In this document: in pieces, positions 18,801 through 25,757 of the stretch
Numbering within the stretch: the stretch's first letter is position 1
How the letters are laid out: each line of letters begins with the position of its first letter
Source of the DNA: Streptomyces sp. NBC_01275
GTDB taxonomy: Bacteria; Actinomycetota; Actinomycetes; Streptomycetales; Streptomycetaceae
DNA length: 64,000 nt
Assembly: GCF_026340655.1 (NCBI RefSeq)
Contig: NZ_JAPEOZ010000001.1
Coordinates: forward strand, 9,300,001-9,364,000
Direction of reading: 5' to 3'
Made by a program: the position numbers and the translations under genes
The notes under the pieces: model-generated
Database searches by the model: none
What the model was told of the DNA's origin: nothing
Seen by the model: the letters and a program-made list of their open reading frames with translations, nothing else

Positions 18801-19274
18801 CGCGGCGATCTGGGCGGCACCGACCGGTGCGCCACCCAGGCACTCGCCCTCTACCGCGCCATCGGCCACCGGTCCGGCGAAGCGAACGTCCTCCGCCTGC
18901 TCGCTGACACCGCCCAAACGCGTGGTGATCTGGACGGCGCGGACCGGCACTCGACACAGGCCCTCGCCCTCTTCCGCACCGTCAACGACCGACTCGGCGA
19001 AGCCGAGGTATTGAGCGCACTCGCGACCAGCGCCCGGATTCGTGGCGATCTGAAGCGCGCGGACCGGCACGCGACACAGGCCCTCGCCCTCTTCCGCACC
19101 ATCGACGACCGACTCGGCGAAGCCGACGTCCTCAGCGAACTCGCGGAGATCGCCTGGCGAGGCGGCCGCACAGCGGACGGGCGCCGCCACATGGAGGCGG
19201 CGGCAGCGCTGTGCGACACCCTCGGCATGCCGAAGCGGGCCGACTCGTACCGCAAGAAGCTACGCAAATGGTGA
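15807..19274 (+). CDS. STAND NTPase with C-terminal array of near-identical TPR repeats
   Basis: A P-loop (LLTGLSGMGKSTVL) follows a very short N-terminus, so no effector domain is fused. A Walker B-like LVLMVDTCERL, a sensor segment (LRVVLAGTTTP), a winged-helix region (LLRAAAVLDAFTPAAL) and a long helical TPR region complete the protein. The last third holds eight 40-residue repeats of the type ALALYRAIGHRSGEADALRV, with GDLDGADRHATQ closing each unit. GTG 15807 has AGAGAGG five bases upstream; ATG 15780 is an in-frame alternative. There is no DNA-binding domain, unlike the two other STAND proteins in the window. The likely job is a switch that senses something through the repeats, with the divergently encoded membrane protein as candidate effector (inference). 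Confidence 0.8.
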   Translation: MGDLGALFTDRRAALSAVRALAEEGGRQRVLLLTGLSGMGKSTVLAYVQARPPRGWTCAVVDAEAVVSGMAVRTEGAEEAALQLLRSVGGHLAALGPWWRRRWLRQRAASIGRVRPLRVSVRQWAGFGGRISNAPVHVTAGALSQGQRRGEWTDQLLAVARGVRRGRLVLMVDTCERLAYFDDVRAERPRPGQPYGVGGWFNGVLDQLLDAMPYLRVVLAGTTTPAMATTEGSADHRVGHVELQPWKPGDTRRYLARRGLQVDAEVAAAVTDAEGGLPVTISWIADVLSGLLTDGTAGIPPAEQVLAQLTEPTGPSRTQWLRQHVLDRLSEGTLHLLRAAAVLDAFTPAALLTVAGTNGPADSDAFTRLSRTSCISPHIAGYDGEPGPGGRWRLHAVMRRWLIEDARAHDAQQPPARRTLPALHRAAAEYHEALAGDGGWSLDAARHRFATGDDIHAAAWTTRLTAALQTTPPNILQIQLLTDAVLNSEDCGKSLPAIAADAHLASGFVAYDLARYPSAQDHAEQALALYRTLGARSRALYLSACLAGQAAWKRPRYQDAVEHWTTALTHHPVHTGVGVAGPDDLCLHTALVVASLRTGNARRTRTLLDQPTSTPCTGQPVADSSDSVGADQSGPAVEYALPAFVLGELIAPEQHAARLHLLHAETALVLDEYDQAADHAHRILDDPVADRHHTALAHRLLARIALSAWSLDQAGRHLRDATTEARRCSDRRCLVHVLLTRGTLARLKTVWSPPRESASAVPASLSLAQRAESAHQEQLAARELSAAADLAADLDDPLLQAHAMANTDPDAALVLYRTIGNQLGEADTLYLLADTARMHGDLDSADRCATQAATLHRLIGNRSGEADALRVLADTAQTRGDLEGANRHATQALALHRALGNRQGQAHTLYLLADATRMRSDLDGADRCAAQALALYRAIGHLQGQAHILRLLAGNARTRGDLDRAHQYATQALTVYRTIGHRSGEADALRVLSGTARDRGDLGGTDRCATQALALYRAIGHRSGEANVLRLLADTAQTRGDLDGADRHSTQALALFRTVNDRLGEAEVLSALATSARIRGDLKRADRHATQALALFRTIDDRLGEADVLSELAEIAWRGGRTADGRRHMEAAAALCDTLGMPKRADSYRKKLRKW
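18240..19199 (+). repeat. Eight 120-bp tandem repeats encoding TPR units
   Basis: The period is exactly 120 bp (40 codons): units start at 18240, 18360, 18480 and so on to 19080. Conserved DNA blocks recur, such as CCGGTCCGGCGAAGC and GGTGATCTGGA. Units 5 and 6 are among the most alike, and unit 8 diverges in its second half (RGGRTADGRRHMEA). Such strong nucleotide similarity points to recent expansion or gene conversion. Confidence 0.9.
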
Positions 19275-19577
19275 CCATGGTCGACGTCGTCGTCGCCCGG
19301 GACACGAGGGGTCCGCAGCCGATCCGAAGCGCGTCAACGTTCGGATACGGCGACCTGCAAGTGGGGCAGGCCGCCGAACTCCACGGTGGCGCCGACCAGA
19401 CCCGGTCCGCAATCAGGCGCCCGGATGACCGAGCAAGGGAAAGCGTCGCGGCGGAAAGCATGACTGACGACCCACCTGGCGCGGACCCTGCCGAGGTTGC
19501 CCAGCGGGCAGGGAACCGCGCCGAGGTTACTGTGTCCCGGTACGCGAAGTGTCGCTGTGACCGGTCCAGCGCGGCGT
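19275..19577. other. 303-bp gap downstream of rpoA, no gene seen
   Basis: The stretch lies between the convergent 3' ends of the STAND-TPR gene and rpoA. No rplQ-like reading frame, strong terminator or repeat is visible. In the usual streptomycete alpha operon rplQ would follow rpoA here. Confidence 0.5.
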
Positions 19578-20597
19578 TCAGTATTGCTCGGTCTCCACGA
19601 AACCCGCGTCCGCGTCGTCGTCCGCGCCGAGGGCGCCGACGGCCGTCGGGTCGAATCCGGGCGGGCTGTCCTTGAGGCCCAGGCCCAGACCGGCCAGCTT
19701 CGCCTTGACCTCGTCGATGGACTTCGCACCGAAGTTGCGGATGTCCAGCAGGTCGGCCTCGGAACGAGCCACGAGCTCACCCACGGAGTGGACGCCCTCG
19801 CGCTTGAGGCAGTTGTACGAACGGACGGTGAGGTCGAGGTCCTCGATCGGCAGTACCAGGTCGGCGGCGAGGGCGGCGTCCGTCGGGGACGGGCCCATGT
19901 CGATGCCCTCGGCGTCGATGTTGAGCTCGCGGGCCAGACCGAACAGCTCGACCAGGGTCTTGCCGGCCGACGCCATGGCGTCACGCGGACGCATGGCCTG
20001 CTTGGTCTCGACGTCGACGATCAGCTTGTCGAAGTCGGTGCGCTGCTCGACACGGGTCGCCTCGACCTTGTACGTGACCTTCAGCACGGGCGAGTAGATG
20101 GAGTCGACCGGAATACGACCGATCTCCTGGCCCACCTGCTTGTTCTGCACGGCGGAGACGTAGCCGCGGCCACGCTCGACCGTGAGCTCCATCTCCAGCT
20201 TGCCCTTGCCGTTGAGCGTGGCGAGGACGAGGTCGGGGTTGTGCACCTCGACACCGGCCGGGGGCGCGATGTCGGCGGCGGTGACCAGACCCGGACCCTG
20301 CTTGCGCAGGTACATCACGACCGGCTCGTCCTGCTCCGAGGAGACGACCAGCTGCTTGATGTTGAGGATCAGGTCGGTGACGTCCTCCTTGACGCCCGGC
20401 ACGGTGGTGAACTCGTGCAGCACGCCGTCGACGCGGATGGACGTGACCGCCGCACCCGGGATCGAGGACAGGAGCGTACGACGCAGAGAGTTGCCGAGGG
20501 TGTAGCCGAAGCCGGGCTCCAGCGGCTCGATCACGAACCGGGAGCGGAACTCGTCGACGACCTCTTCGGTCAGGGACGGACGCTGAGCAATCAGCAC
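19578..20597 (-). CDS. rpoA: RNA polymerase alpha subunit, solitary (probable second copy)
   Basis: This is a complete 339-residue alpha subunit. The N-terminal domain needed for dimerisation and beta/beta' assembly is intact ([20 protein letters not shown], then [16 protein letters not shown]). The C-terminal domain keeps the DNA-contacting residues ([10 protein letters not shown], and NFGAKSIDE). The acidic tail [14 protein letters not shown] is of Streptomyces type. GTG 20597 has TGGAGG at ten bases. What is odd is the setting: the gene normally sits between rpsK and rplQ, but here its neighbours are a STAND-TPR gene and an alpha/beta hydrolase. A relocated or duplicated gene is therefore likely. 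From memory it differs from the housekeeping protein at scattered, mostly conservative positions; I could not align them. Confidence 0.95.
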   Translation of the reverse strand: MLIAQRPSLTEEVVDEFRSRFVIEPLEPGFGYTLGNSLRRTLLSSIPGAAVTSIRVDGVLHEFTTVPGVKEDVTDLILNIKQLVVSSEQDEPVVMYLRKQGPGLVTAADIAPPAGVEVHNPDLVLATLNGKGKLEMELTVERGRGYVSAVQNKQVGQEIGRIPVDSIYSPVLKVTYKVEATRVEQRTDFDKLIVDVETKQAMRPRDAMASAGKTLVELFGLARELNIDAEGIDMGPSPTDAALAADLVLPIEDLDLTVRSYNCLKREGVHSVGELVARSEADLLDIRNFGAKSIDEVKAKLAGLGLGLKDSPPGFDPTAVGALGADDDADAGFVETEQY

Positions 20598-21028
20598 GTG
20601 GTGTTGCCTCCAGTGGTTTGGCGCCCGCTATGTGACGCCGTAGACACCACGAAGGGTACGTGCGATACGGGCGATCCGCTCTCCGCGGAGGGCGAACTGC
20701 CTGTCTTCCCCACCCGGCGAGGCGGCTTCGGGCCTCCCTTCCGCCCGACGCACCACGCCGTTTCTGCTGTTCCCGCGTCCAACTCGAGGACGCTCAGCTG
20801 CCGGGCAAGCGTGCGCGGCCATGGCCGGTGATGTCGTGATCACGGCGTTGGCCGGGACAGCCTTCGCGATTTTCCGCAACCCGTCCGGAGCAATCCAACT
20901 CCATGTTCCCCGCCCCATATGCCTATGCGTACCCCACTGGTTCACCCGTGAAAAGGGCCGTACCCCACCCGGCCCCGCAGTGTCCTGAAACGCAGGTGAG
21001 CGCGTCCGCCGACACGCGGCCGTCGCCG
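20598..21028. other. 431-bp region upstream of the solitary rpoA
   Basis: No gene with a credible start is seen. The minus strand just before rpoA reads in one frame as GERIARIARTLRGVYGVT and stops 31 bases before the GTG; I cannot assign it. It might be the end of a gene carried along with the rpoA copy or chance. The promoter that would drive rpoA must lie here. Confidence 0.4.
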
Positions 21029-21724
21029 TCACAGCCCGAGGATCAATTCGCGTACAGCGGCCGGCTGGGAGAGGAACGGGTGATGGCCGGCGTCGAGTTC
21101 CACGACGCTGCCCGCCCTGCCGGCGTACTCGCGTTGCAACGGGGCGGGGGTGCCTCTGTCCTGGGCGCAGACGAGGTACGTCGAGGGAACGTGCCGCCAT
21201 GCCGCTGCCTGCACCGGCTTCTCGAGGACCGCCAGGCTCTGCGGGGCCGTCCTGTCCGCAGCCTGTCGCTGGATCTCCGGATCGCAGTCTTGGAGGAACG
21301 TCTCGGCCAGAGCGTCGGGCCGGACGGCGAAGGTGCCGACCTCGGGATCGACGTCGAGAAACGGGGCGGGCTCCTCGCCGCCGAACGAGGAGAGGCTCTG
21401 CCCGACCTCGGGCAGGTAGCTCGACACGAGCAGCAGGTGGTGCACGGCGTCGATGCCCGCAGCCGCCTCCGCGGTGACGATCCCGCCGTAGCTGTGGGCG
21501 ACCACGACGGTCGGCTCGTCGCTCGCAGTCAGTACGTGCCGGACCGCGGCGACATCTTCGGCCAGCCCGGGTCCTCCCGCGCCCGTCGGCTCACCGGTCT
21601 CGCCGCAACTCGGCAGGGCGGGCGCCTCGCTGGCGACACCCCGCTGGGCCAGCAGCTCACCGGTCCGGTGCCACCACCACGATCCGTCCTTGACGCATGC
21701 CCCGTGCACGAAAACGACCCTCAT
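21029..21724 (-). CDS. Alpha/beta hydrolase, small esterase type
   Basis: The 231-residue protein begins MRVVFVHGACVKDGSWWW (oxyanion-hole HGA motif). It has the nucleophile elbow VAHSYGG (Ser), an acid residue probably in CAQDRGTP, and the histidine in ELDAGHHPFLSQP. The layout matches the salicylate-esterase/EstC-like alpha/beta hydrolases common as neighbours of TetR regulators. ATG 21724 follows GAGGAGG with five bases spacing and is preferred to the ATG eight codons earlier. It is divergent from the TetR gene and likely its target. The natural substrate is unknown. Confidence 0.87.
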   Translation of the reverse strand: MRVVFVHGACVKDGSWWWHRTGELLAQRGVASEAPALPSCGETGEPTGAGGPGLAEDVAAVRHVLTASDEPTVVVAHSYGGIVTAEAAAGIDAVHHLLLVSSYLPEVGQSLSSFGGEEPAPFLDVDPEVGTFAVRPDALAETFLQDCDPEIQRQAADRTAPQSLAVLEKPVQAAAWRHVPSTYLVCAQDRGTPAPLQREYAGRAGSVVELDAGHHPFLSQPAAVRELILGL

Positions 21725-21769
21725 CAAGACCTCCTCGTCTTCTTCCACTTGCCTGTGAAACGATGTTAG

Positions 21770-21787
21770 ACGTACTGGTAATTACGT
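21770..21787. promoter_or_regulatory. Candidate TetR operator
   Basis: ACGTA (21770-21774) and TACGT (21783-21787) form a 5-bp inverted repeat with an 8-bp spacer. It lies in the 77-bp divergent region between the hydrolase and TetR start codons, 15 bp before the TetR ATG. The arms are short, so this is tentative. Confidence 0.4.
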
Positions 21788-21801
21788 GAAAAGATGACCC
21801 G

Positions 21802-22350
21802 ATGGGCAGGCGGCGGCAACCGCAGATCAGACAGCGGCTTCTCGTCGCGTGCACCGACTACTCGCTCGAGCACGGGCTCCCCGACCGGCTCGAGCCGCTG
21901 GCTACCGCCGCGGGCACCTCGAGCCGGATGCTGATCTACCACTTCGGAACCCGTGACGGACTGCTCCGCGAGATCCTCGGACAGGCCCGGCAGCGCCAGC
22001 TCCAGGCCTTCACCGACCTGATATGCCTGCGACCTGACGAGCCCTACCCGATGACCCTTGCCCGCGCCTGGTCCGCGATCTCCGGGCCGCAAGGCGAGCC
22101 CTACCTCCGTATGTTCAGCAGGCTGCACGACACCGCGGGAGAGCCCCTCTGGCCCGGCTTTCGGCGGACCGCGACCACCGACTGGCTCGCGCCCCTCGAG
22201 GCCGGCATGCGCAGCCTCGGGCGACCCGAGCTGGCCACCGTCGTGCTCGCCGTCATCCGTGGCCTCCTCATGGACCTGGACGCAACCGGCGATGGCCCAC
22301 GCACACACCAGGCCTTCCATGACTTTCTCTCCACGATCGGCGGCGACTGA
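21802..22350 (+). CDS. TetR-family repressor
   Basis: The 182-residue protein has an N-terminal TetR helix-turn-helix (LEPLATAAGTSSRMLIYHFG, in which RMLIYHFG is the recognition helix and its end) and a C-terminal ligand-binding domain (LARAWSAISGPQGEPYLRMF). It most likely represses the divergently transcribed hydrolase gene and itself. The ribosome binding site before ATG 21802 is weak. Confidence 0.88.
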   Translation: MGRRRQPQIRQRLLVACTDYSLEHGLPDRLEPLATAAGTSSRMLIYHFGTRDGLLREILGQARQRQLQAFTDLICLRPDEPYPMTLARAWSAISGPQGEPYLRMFSRLHDTAGEPLWPGFRRTATTDWLAPLEAGMRSLGRPELATVVLAVIRGLLMDLDATGDGPRTHQAFHDFLSTIGGD

Positions 22351-22486
22351 GGGCGTGTCTGAGACCGATTCGGTGGGCTTGGCGCAGGGATGTCGGGCCG
22401 GAGCGGGTGGCGGGTCCGTCGCGGGTGAGCCGACGCAGCGTCATGTCGGTCATGGTCCAGCGGTTCATGACCGTGGACCGGCCACG

Positions 22487-22800
22487 TCACGATGGCGCTG
22501 CGTAACAGCGGATGGCCACCGTCTGGTGCGGCTCCACTGCTGCTCGTCCGCAGCCATCAGCCGCCATCAGCCGCCATCCCAGCCGCTCGTACAGGGCTGC
22601 CGCAGCAGTATCGGAGGTGACGACGTCGAGCACCGGATGCAGGCCACGACGCCGGGCTTCCTCCACTGCCTGGCCGATCAGCAGTGCACCGATCCGATGT
22701 ACCGACCTGTACGCCGAGATCTTCGGCGACCGCGCCCGGGCCACCACCCTCGTACGGACGCCGCAGGACGGCCTGGACGGTCGCCGAAGTCGCGGGCATG
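22487..22800 (-). pseudogene. Broken GNAT acetyltransferase gene
   Basis: The minus strand encodes GNAT pieces in two frames. RRPYEGGGPGAVAEDLGV reads from about 22770 to 22710. In the other frame IGALLIGQAVEEARRRG and SDTAAAALYERLGWRLMAA, the acetyl-CoA-binding and last strands, run to a stop at 22487-22489. The frame change and missing middle show an inactive gene. The flanking 22351-22486 holds no gene I recognise. Confidence 0.6.
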
Positions 22801-22908
22801 GACGGGGACGCCGCCGTCGGCGGACACCGCGAGCCCGCCCTGGACCTGCTTGAGGTCCGTCTCGCGGTCCTTGGGATGCCCGTACTCGATGACCGGGTAC
22901 ATGGTCAG
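22780..22908 (-). pseudogene. Fragment of an IS transposase (IS1634-like)
   Basis: The minus strand reads EYGHPKDRETDLKQVQGG and LAVSADGGVPVHAR, which matches the catalytic-core entry of IS1634/IS4-type DDE transposases (GHSKDxRxDLKQV...SADGGVPV). Only about 45 residues remain, directly abutting the GNAT remnant. It indicates past insertion and deletion at this site. Confidence 0.55.
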
Positions 22909-22980
22909 CCGGCAACTGAGCATGCTCGCGGTGAGCGCCGAGGTGATCATCGCGCCCCCGCCGACAGATCGAATCGAGGG

Positions 22981-23685
22981 TCAGTTGCCGCCGGCAGCCT
23001 TGAACATGTAGTTCTCGGAGTTCTCACGGCTGACGTTCCAGTACGAGACCAGGGGGTTGTCGTCGATGTTCAGGAAGTCGGCCTCGTCGGGCAGCGGGAC
23101 CTCGATCGGCCCGCTGTCCGCATCGGCGTTGGAGACGCGACCCTGGAGGCTGACGGTCATCGTCTCCACGGCCTCGGTCGGCGCGCCGGTCCGGAAGAGG
23201 AGCATGCCCGCGTACGCCTTCTCGCCCGGCCCGATCGTGGCTCCCTTCGTCTCGGACTCCAGGGGGCCGACCTGGTCCTCCCGCCCGTTGCCGAAGCGGA
23301 CGATCGGGTAGTGGTACAGGGCGCATTCCTTGCCGCCGGTGTTGGTGGCCGTGAGGAGGAGGTGCCGGGCCGAGTCGTGTGCGTAGACCGTCGTAGCGAT
23401 CGAGATGTTCGCGTCGCTGCAGGCGGCGGTGACGGTCCCGCCGCCGCCGGAGTTCCCCGACCCGCCGGAGTTTCCCGAGCCGTTGTCTGAGTCCTGCGAG
23501 CTGCCGTCCGTGCCGGTGCTCTCGCCGTCGGGCTGAGCGGAGACGGTCGCGCTCGGGGTGGCGGACGGGGTGGTGCCCGTGCCGTTGTTCGTGCCGTCCG
23601 GCTCGCAGGCCGTGGCGGAGAGGAGGGCGGTGAGGGCCGCGGCTCCCAGGGCGTGGGCCTTCCAGCTCCTGTGCGCAGTGCGCAT
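22981..23685 (-). CDS. Secreted lipoprotein with DUF4232 domain
   Basis: The 234-residue protein has a lipoprotein signal peptide with lipobox LSATAC at residues 22-27, then a low-complexity Ser/Thr/Gly/Asp linker of about 60 residues. A DUF4232-type beta domain follows (ACSDANISIATTVYA, TATNTGGKECALYHYP, and GPGEKAYAGMLLFRTG with two cysteines). Such proteins are common, abundant streptomycete surface proteins of unknown role. ATG 23685 has GGGGGAT upstream. No operon partner is obvious. Confidence 0.85.
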   Translation of the reverse strand: MRTAHRSWKAHALGAAALTALLSATACEPDGTNNGTGTTPSATPSATVSAQPDGESTGTDGSSQDSDNGSGNSGGSGNSGGGGTVTAACSDANISIATTVYAHDSARHLLLTATNTGGKECALYHYPIVRFGNGREDQVGPLESETKGATIGPGEKAYAGMLLFRTGAPTEAVETMTVSLQGRVSNADADSGPIEVPLPDEADFLNIDDNPLVSYWNVSRENSENYMFKAAGGN

Positions 23686-23944
23686 GGTGATCCCCCGTGT
23701 GGAGTCATAGGGTCTGAATGTTCGACTAACCAGGTTGACGAGGCAGCGAGGAGATCGCTGAACTCCCCTTCCTGCGTCACCGTGACGGCCATACGTCCGG
23801 GGTCAGTGGTCGTGGTCGGCCGACCGTCGCGGGGCAACGCTCCCTTCGTCTGCTGGCGCCCGGCTGTGGTGAGCCGGACGCCGACGTCAGGGGCGGATCA
23901 TGCAGCTGGGGTTGGTCGTAGGTGCAGGAGGACGGCTGCGAGGG

Positions 23945-25273
23945 TCAGGGTGTGAGGTTCTGGACCGTGTTGTAGAGCAGTTGGTCGTTGTCCTCAAAGT
24001 GCGGGGCGATCATCCAGACCCCCTCGCCGCTGACGAAGTTCGGGTACTTGGTGGAGTTCACCCCGACCTGAGTGCCGATGCCGGTGACCGGGTCGAAGTT
24101 CTGGAACCAGGGGCCGCCACTGGCGCCGCCCGTCATATTGCAGGTCATCTCGTAGTCGGTCTTCAGGATGAAGTCCTTCCAGGTGCTGCCGTTGCACTCT
24201 ACGAGTGAGCGCCCGTCGTAGCGGTAGCGCGAAATCTTACGGGTGGTGTCCGGTTCCTGACCCGGTTCCGGAACAGGTGTGCTGACGGTGTCCCAGCTGC
24301 CCTCGTTGGGGTAGCCGAAGGCGAACATGGTCTGGTTGTAGGGCTGGTTGAAGGCCACGTGCTGGGAGCCCACGACGTCGGCCAGGCGCACGCCGGGTCT
24401 GGTCGGGTCGGCGACGGTGAGCGCCGAGACGTCGTAGTTGAAGTTGGACAGGTTGACTGTGTTGGGGTTCAGCGTGGCGAAGTCGTTCCACTGCGCCGTG
24501 GTGTAGACGGCGGTCGCGGGCCAGAGCCCGTAGGGTGCTTGGTCCAGGCCGACCTTGGTGCCGTCATAGCCGGGAATGAACATCCACGCGTCGTCGGTGG
24601 CGCTCACCGAGCCCTTCTGCATGGCGCCGGTGAGCGAGCCGAGCGCGACCACGGCCAGCGGATTGGCCACGCAGTGGCCCGCGGACAGGACGGTACTGCC
24701 GTTGGCGCTGTCCACCACGTTCGCCGAGCACTCGGTGGGGTAGGCGACCGTGCGGACCGTGGTGGTGGTCCCGTCCGCGACGGCGGTCACCGTCGTGCTG
24801 TCCTTGAAGATGTGCTGCGCGGTGGTGTCGGCCGGCACATAGGCTCCGGTGGAGTCGAAATGGAACCACTGAGTCGAGTCCACCGTGCCGATCGCGTCCC
24901 CCGGCCGGCTGGGTCGGGTGGTGGTCGGCCAGGCCAGCGTCTGACGGTAATACAGTCGTCCGACGGTCTGGTGCACCGCACCGGGGCGGCTCCAGATACG
25001 GCCCTCGTCCAGATTGCTGTAGTGGGGGCCGTCGACGCCGTAGTCCGTGTTGTTGGCGTTCCACAGGGCCATGTCCTCGCTGGTCCAGTACGCGATCACG
25101 GCGTTCTGCCGGTCGGTGCCGGTGGCCCAGGCCGCCTGGTTGACGGCGACCGGCGGTCGCACCGTGCCGGAGCCGGAGTCGTCCGCGTGCACACCCCCGG
25201 CACCGGTCCCCAGCGCCCCGAGCGCGAGTGCGACCGCCCCGAGCGCTCTGATCATTCCCTGCAGTCGTCGCAT
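23945..25273 (-). CDS. Secreted trypsin-like serine protease
   Basis: I choose ATG 25273, with GGGGGA eight bases upstream, giving 442 residues with a clear signal peptide (MRRLQGMIRALGAVALALG ending near GGVHAD). The catalytic triad is visible: His in VLSAGHCVANP, a probable Asp in NFNYDVSALTV, and Ser in TGGASGGPWFQNF. Paired cysteines flank the His and Ser sites. An N-terminal pro-region of about 150 residues precedes the protease domain. It is likely extracellular; the substrate is unknown. The AT-richer upstream region holds an inverted repeat at 25400-25418. Confidence 0.87.
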   Translation of the reverse strand: MRRLQGMIRALGAVALALGALGTGAGGVHADDSGSGTVRPPVAVNQAAWATGTDRQNAVIAYWTSEDMALWNANNTDYGVDGPHYSNLDEGRIWSRPGAVHQTVGRLYYRQTLAWPTTTRPSRPGDAIGTVDSTQWFHFDSTGAYVPADTTAQHIFKDSTTVTAVADGTTTTVRTVAYPTECSANVVDSANGSTVLSAGHCVANPLAVVALGSLTGAMQKGSVSATDDAWMFIPGYDGTKVGLDQAPYGLWPATAVYTTAQWNDFATLNPNTVNLSNFNYDVSALTVADPTRPGVRLADVVGSQHVAFNQPYNQTMFAFGYPNEGSWDTVSTPVPEPGQEPDTTRKISRYRYDGRSLVECNGSTWKDFILKTDYEMTCNMTGGASGGPWFQNFDPVTGIGTQVGVNSTKYPNFVSGEGVWMIAPHFEDNDQLLYNTVQNLTP

Positions 25274-25399
25274 GGAGCATTCCCCCGAATCTGCCGAGCG
25301 ATGGCTGACCGGCACCCCGATGGTCAGCCCCTTCTGCGCGGCTGGACGACTTCCCGCGTGCCCCGCGCATTCGATGGAAAGCTAGCCGTAAGGCCGTTC

Positions 25400-25418
25400 C
25401 CTCTCGTCCAACGAGAGG
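25400..25418. promoter_or_regulatory. Perfect 8-bp inverted repeat upstream of the protease
   Basis: CCTCTCGT and ACGAGAGG are separated by three bases. It lies about 127 bp upstream of the protease start codon on the opposite strand and could be an operator or a small hairpin. The rest of the 484-bp gap 25274-25757 holds only the weak small frame at 25473 and an unassigned minus-strand stretch of about 48 codons (RRAPRGAQRLLHAGAWADLH) overlapping the end of the next gene. Confidence 0.4.
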
Positions 25419-25472
25419 TTGAACTGCGCCTGCAACCAGGGTGGTTGTCGGTGTACCACCAGGGGTGTAGCT

Positions 25473-25637
25473 GTGATCGAGAGCCGGGTGGAGCGATCGC
25501 TCCTGGCCTACGCTCGCACCATGTTCGCGCAGCGCACGTGGAGCATGGTGGCGGCTCGCAAGGCCTTCCCGCAGGTGGCAGACATCGTCTACGCGGTCGT
25601 GTCGGTCGGAATCTCGAGCACGGCCTGCGTCTGCTAG
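25473..25637 (+). CDS. Possible 54-residue peptide with Ser/Thr/Cys-rich end
   Basis: GTG 25473 has AGGGG seven bases upstream. The predicted peptide starts VIESRVERSLLAYARTMF and ends VVSVGISSTACVC before TAG. The dense Ser, Ser, Thr, Cys, Cys ending superficially resembles a lanthipeptide core, but no modifying enzyme gene is near and no typical leader motif is seen. It may equally be chance coding or a gene remnant. Confidence 0.22.
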   Translation: MIESRVERSLLAYARTMFAQRTWSMVAARKAFPQVADIVYAVVSVGISSTACVC

Positions 25638-25757
25638 CAGCCGTCCACCTGTGTGACGAAGTGCGCTTCCTCGGCGAGACGTTCGTGCAGGTCCGCCCAG
25701 GCTCCGGCGTGCAGGAGTCGCTGGGCGCCGCGCGGGGCTCGCCGGAGCTTGCGGCGG

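Noticed and set aside
19211..19675. Small plus-strand gene between the STAND gene and rpoA
   Set aside because: No family motif, Arg-rich end over antisense rpoA, and no convincing ribosome binding site.
25473..25637. Confident lanthipeptide precursor call
   Set aside because: No lanthionine synthetase, transporter or protease gene nearby and no recognised leader motif.
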